In this document: piece by piece, positions 60,908 through 64,000 of the stretch
Layout of the letters: each line of letters begins with the position of its first letter
Position numbering within the stretch: position 1 is the first letter of the stretch
Assembly (NCBI RefSeq): GCF_019396325.1
Contig: NZ_JAHKRO010000023.1
Coordinates: 1-64,000, forward strand
Direction: 5' to 3'
From: Nonomuraea ceibae
GTDB lineage: Bacteria > Actinomycetota > Actinomycetes > Streptosporangiales > Streptosporangiaceae
Length of the DNA stretch: 64,000 nucleotides
Translations under genes and position numbers: made by a program
The notes under the pieces: generated by a model
Told to the model about the DNA's origin: nothing
What the model saw: the letters and a program-made list of their open reading frames with translations, nothing else
Databases searched by the model: none

Positions 60908-62490
60908 TTCCTCGCCCATCGCTGCACAACCCGCTCTCCGGCTCCTATGAGCTCGCCGCCGGGGCCACCGTCTCCGGCCCGCTGATCGAGCCCGTACGGA
61001 CCGCGCTTCCCGGACTGGACCTGCTGCCCGGTGACGACGGCGCCGTCGCCACCCGGCTCGACCCCGCGCTGGGCGCCGAGGCGTACCGGCTGTCGGTCGG
61101 CTCGCGCGGCGTCGAGATCGCCGCGGGCGGCCGGGAGGGGGCCTTCTACGCCGCCCAGTCGCTGCGCCAGCTCCTGCCCGCCGACGCCTACCGGTTCGGC
61201 GCCGGCCAGGTGTGGAACGTGCCCGGCGTGCGGATCGAGGACGCGCCCCGGTTCGCCTGGCGCGGCCTGCACCTGGACGTGGCCCGGCACTTCTTCCCCA
61301 AGCGGGAGGTCATGCGGCTGCTGGACCTGATGGCCGTGCACAAGCTGAACCGGCTGCACCTGCACCTGGCCGACGACCAGGGCTGGCGGGTGGAGAGCCG
61401 GGCCTATCCCCTGCTGCACGAGGTCGCCTCGCACCGGCCGCGCACCGCGACCCACTTCTACCGCGAGCCCGAGGCGTACGACGACATCCCGCACGGCGGC
61501 TACTACACGCTGGCCGACCTGGCGGAGCTGGCCGCGTACGCGCGCTCCCGGGCGGTCACGATCGTGCCGGAGATCGACGTGCCGGGGCACGCCTCGGCGA
61601 TCCTGGCGGCCTACCCGCAGCTCGGCGCGACCGGCGAGCCGCACGAGGTGCTGGACCGGTGGGGCATCTCCCCCGCGATCCTGTCGCCGCTGCCGCCGAC
61701 GGTCGAGTTCCTGACGACGATCTTCGACGAGCTGCTCGGCGCGCTCGGCGAGACGCCGTACGTGCACATCGGCGGCGACGAGGTGGTGCTCGACCAGTGG
61801 GCCGCCTCGGCGGAGATCACCGCCTACGGCGAGTCGCTGGGCCTGGCGGGCGCCAACGACCTTCAGGCGTGGTTCCTGCGGCAGCTCGCCGACGCGCTGG
61901 CCGAGCGCGGGGCGCGGGCCGTGGTGTGGGACGAGGCGTTCGTCAGCGGGCGGCTGCGCCAGGACACGGTGGTGATGCCGTGGCGCGGCATGAACGTCGG
62001 CCGCCGCGCCGCCGCCGCCGGCCACGACGTGGTGGCCACGCCGGTGTTCCCGCTCTACTTCGACTACGCGGAGGCCGCCTCGGCGGAGGAGCCGATGGCG
62101 ATCGGCGAGACGATCACGGTCGCGGACGTGGCCGCGTTCGAGCCGGCGCCGGCCGAGTGGCCGGAGGAGGAGCGGGCGCGCGTCATCGGCGTGCAGGCGC
62201 AGCTCTGGAGCGAGCGGGTGCCCGACGGCCGGGTGCTCGACTACCGGCTGTGGCCTCGTACGTGCGCGCTGGCCGACGTCGCCTGGGGCGGTGGCGAGGG
62301 CTTCACCGAGCGGCTGGAGGCGCACCTGGGCAGGCTGGACGCGCTCGGCGTCGAATACAGGCCGCAGGCGGGGCCGCGCCCGTGGCAGCGCCGCCGTCCG
62401 CACCGGCCGGGCGTCGTCGACGTGACGGCGGTGCTGGCGCGCATCGACGGCATGACGCACGACGCGGAGTCGACCCGCCCCAGCGTCTGA
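60904..62490 (+). CDS. Beta-N-acetylhexosaminidase (GH20)
   Basis: A 528-residue GH20 enzyme removing terminal GlcNAc/GalNAc. The N-terminal GH20b domain spans about 1-115. The barrel has RGLHLDVARHFFPKREVMR, LHLADDQGWRVES, IVPEIDVPGHASAIL and catalytic pair D292-E293 in HIGGDEV. No signal peptide, so it is probably cytosolic, cleaving imported muropeptide or chitin fragments; the coupled amidase is exported, which makes a recycling role likely. Confidence 0.93.
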   Translation: MIPRPSLHNPLSGSYELAAGATVSGPLIEPVRTALPGLDLLPGDDGAVATRLDPALGAEAYRLSVGSRGVEIAAGGREGAFYAAQSLRQLLPADAYRFGAGQVWNVPGVRIEDAPRFAWRGLHLDVARHFFPKREVMRLLDLMAVHKLNRLHLHLADDQGWRVESRAYPLLHEVASHRPRTATHFYREPEAYDDIPHGGYYTLADLAELAAYARSRAVTIVPEIDVPGHASAILAAYPQLGATGEPHEVLDRWGISPAILSPLPPTVEFLTTIFDELLGALGETPYVHIGGDEVVLDQWAASAEITAYGESLGLAGANDLQAWFLRQLADALAERGARAVVWDEAFVSGRLRQDTVVMPWRGMNVGRRAAAAGHDVVATPVFPLYFDYAEAASAEEPMAIGETITVADVAAFEPAPAEWPEEERARVIGVQAQLWSERVPDGRVLDYRLWPRTCALADVAWGGGEGFTERLEAHLGRLDALGVEYRPQAGPRPWQRRRPHRPGVVDVTAVLARIDGMTHDAESTRPSV

Positions 62491-62493
62491 CGG

Positions 62494-64000
62494 TCACGGC
62501 GCGGCGAGCTGGAGCGCCAGCCGGTGGGACAGGGCGGTGTTGCGCCGCCCGCCCAGCCGGTGCACGGCCAGCTCCAGCGCGTCGCGCCCGCCGACCAGCA
62601 CCACCCATGCCTTGGCCCGGGTGACCAGCGTGTAGAGCAGGTTGCGGCGGAGCATGACGCCGCCCGCCTCGGCCACCACCGGCGCCACCACGAACGGGTA
62701 TTCGCTGCCCTGGGCCCGGTGGACGCTGATCGCGTAGGCGTGGGTGAGCTCGTCGAGCTCGTCGAAGGTGTAAGGGACGGCGCGGCCGTCGTCGGTGCGC
62801 AGCTCGACGAGCCGTTCGCGCGGGTCGACGGCGGTCACGGTGGCGGTCTCGCCGTTGAAGACGCCCTTGTCGTAGTTGTTGCGGATGGGCATCACCCGGT
62901 CGCCGGGCCGGAAGACCGACGGGCCCGCCCAGTGTTCGGCGACGCCCTCGCGGGCCGGGTTGAGCCGGTCCTGGAGGCGGCGGCCGAGCTCGGTGGCGCC
63001 GGTCTCGCCCCGGCGCATCGGGCACAGCACCTGCACCTGGCCGGGCTCGACGCCCTGTTTGCGGGGGATCGCCTCGGTGGCCAGCTCGATGACCCGATCG
63101 GCCACCTTGACCGGGTCGTCCAGCTCCTCGAACCAGAAGCCGCCCCCGCCGGGCAGGTCGGGCAGCTCGCCGGCGCGGATGCGGTGGGCGGCCCGGACGA
63201 TGCCGCTGTCGTGGGCCTGCCGGAACACGTGGGTGAGCCGCACGCGCGGCACCTCCGGCACGCCGAGCAGGTCGGCCAGCACCCTGCCGGGGCCGATGCT
63301 GGGCAGCTGGTCGCTGTCGCCGACGAACAGCAGGTGGCTGCCCGACGGCACGGCGGCGGCCAGCCGGGTGGCCAGGTGCAGGTCGAGCATCGACGCCTCG
63401 TCCACCACGATCAGGTCGGCCTGCGCGGGGTCGTCGGCGAACAGCGCGCCGTCGTCGGGCTCGGCGCGGGCGGACAGCAGCCGGTGCACGGTCATCGCGG
63501 GCAGCCCGGTCAGCTCCGACAGCCGTTTGGCGGCCTTGCCGGTCGGCGCGCACAGCGTCACCGAGCCGCCCATCGCCCGCACGGTCGAGGCGATCGCCGC
63601 CACGGTGTGGCTCTTGCCGCAGCCCGGCCCGCCGGTCAGCACGGAGACAGTGCTGGTCAGCACCAGGTTGACGGCGGCGCGCTGGTCCTCGTGCAGCCGC
63701 TCGTCCTCGGAGTAGGGGCGCATCCGCAGCGTCGAGCGGGCCCGCAGCAGCCTGGCCAGGTGTCCGGCCAGCGCCACCTCGCGGCTGTGCTCCTGCTTGC
63801 CGTAGACGACGAGCCGGCCCGGGTCGGACGGCGACGGCTCGACGACGACGCGCCGTTCGGCGCTGAGCGCGTCGACGGCCCGCCTGACCGGCCGCTCGTC
63901 CTGCTCGACCAGCGCCACCACCTGGGTGACCAGCGCGTGCAGCGACAGGAAGCAGTGGCCACCGCCCGCGGCCGCCGCCTCCAGCCGGTCGAGGACCGCC
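62494..64000 (-). CDS. recD2: RecD2-like DNA helicase (partial, 5' end outside the window)
   Basis: At least 501 C-terminal residues; the frame is open to the right edge, so the N-terminal OB/HhH region lies outside. Superfamily 1B helicase motifs: Walker A LTGGPGCGKSHT, motif Ia CAPTGKAAKRL, Walker B LIVVDEASMLD, motif III LLFVGDSDQLPSIGPG, motif IV RLTHVFRQAHDSG, motif V/VI AYAISVHRAQGSEY and LYTLVTRAKAWVVLVG. RecD2 unwinds DNA 5'-3' in repair without RecBC. The 3' end is 3 bp from the GH20 stop, convergent. Confidence 0.93.
   Translation of the reverse strand, partial: AVLDRLEAAAAGGGHCFLSLHALVTQVVALVEQDERPVRRAVDALSAERRVVVEPSPSDPGRLVVYGKQEHSREVALAGHLARLLRARSTLRMRPYSEDERLHEDQRAAVNLVLTSTVSVLTGGPGCGKSHTVAAIASTVRAMGGSVTLCAPTGKAAKRLSELTGLPAMTVHRLLSARAEPDDGALFADDPAQADLIVVDEASMLDLHLATRLAAAVPSGSHLLFVGDSDQLPSIGPGRVLADLLGVPEVPRVRLTHVFRQAHDSGIVRAAHRIRAGELPDLPGGGGFWFEELDDPVKVADRVIELATEAIPRKQGVEPGQVQVLCPMRRGETGATELGRRLQDRLNPAREGVAEHWAGPSVFRPGDRVMPIRNNYDKGVFNGETATVTAVDPRERLVELRTDDGRAVPYTFDELDELTHAYAISVHRAQGSEYPFVVAPVVAEAGGVMLRRNLLYTLVTRAKAWVVLVGGRDALELAVHRLGGRRNTALSHRLALQLAAP

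Overview
The window is high-GC actinomycete chromosome. Markers are BldC, a DUF3073 protein, a DUF6458 protein, PurS, an FadE5-like acyl-CoA dehydrogenase, a guanidine-III riboswitch, and many leaderless promoters whose -10 box sits exactly 7 nt before the start codon. The protein flavour suggests Streptosporangiales (Nonomuraea or a relative), but that placement is inference. Most of the window is ordinary chromosome, interrupted by one compact integrated element at about 10.3-20.5 kb.

Layout. 1-420: AT-richer DNA without a convincing gene. 0.4-10.3 kb: oligopeptidase B-like peptidase and aldo/keto reductase (coupled), a large flippase-like membrane protein with an embedded kinase-like domain, a molybdopterin oxidoreductase, and a lipoprotein hydrolase and PadR regulator that diverge from a perfect ATGT-N8-ACAT operator, then a tandem-GNAT acetyltransferase. 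10.3-20.5 kb: an integrated element with a large serine integrase, a run of overlapping tiny genes, a Prim-Pol/P4-type primase-helicase with iteron-like repeats at its 3' end, two XRE-type regulators, an HK97-type major capsid protein, a GntR regulator and one divergent gene. No terminase, portal, protease or tail gene is seen, so it looks like a capsid-encoding phage satellite rather than a prophage. 20.5-24.6 kb: membrane protein, VOC protein, SMR guanidinium exporter behind its riboswitch, methyltransferase, acyl-CoA dehydrogenase. 24.7-29.1 kb: a five-gene organosulfur-type operon (ABC transporter, FMN monooxygenase, FMN reductase), tightly overlapped and leaderless. 29.1-33.3 kb: small proteins and a 2-oxoacid (probably branched-chain) dehydrogenase operon on the minus strand. 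33.5-37.4 kb: purS, an RsbW-like ATPase, purQ and purL. 37.5-41.3 kb: secreted collagen-like protein, membrane class III nucleotide cyclase and Crp-type regulator. 41.3-47.5 kb: two 14-TM MFS exporters with related palindromic operators around an MTHFR-like gene and a TetR gene, and an ABC exporter. 47.6-54.6 kb: PhoX-family phosphatase, sterol-carrier-like protein, DUF4190 protein, purF-purM, CGNR protein. 54.7-64.0 kb: DUF3073, amino-acid dehydrogenase, DUF8083-like protein, bldC, TetR and LacI regulators, a cell-wall amidase coupled to a GH20 hexosaminidase, and a RecD2-like helicase that runs off the right edge.

How genes work together. purS, purQ, purL, purF and purM supply steps 1, 4 and 5 of purine synthesis. 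The transporter/monooxygenase/reductase operon imports and desulfonates an organosulfur compound. The cyclase and adjacent Crp protein form a likely cyclic-nucleotide sensing pair. The amidase and hexosaminidase act on peptidoglycan or its fragments. The TetR protein at 43.6 kb probably controls both MFS exporters through a shared ACGTCGTAC-type motif. A PadR-type site almost identical to the one at 8.8 kb recurs in front of the collagen-like gene 30 kb away, suggesting a small dispersed PadR regulon.
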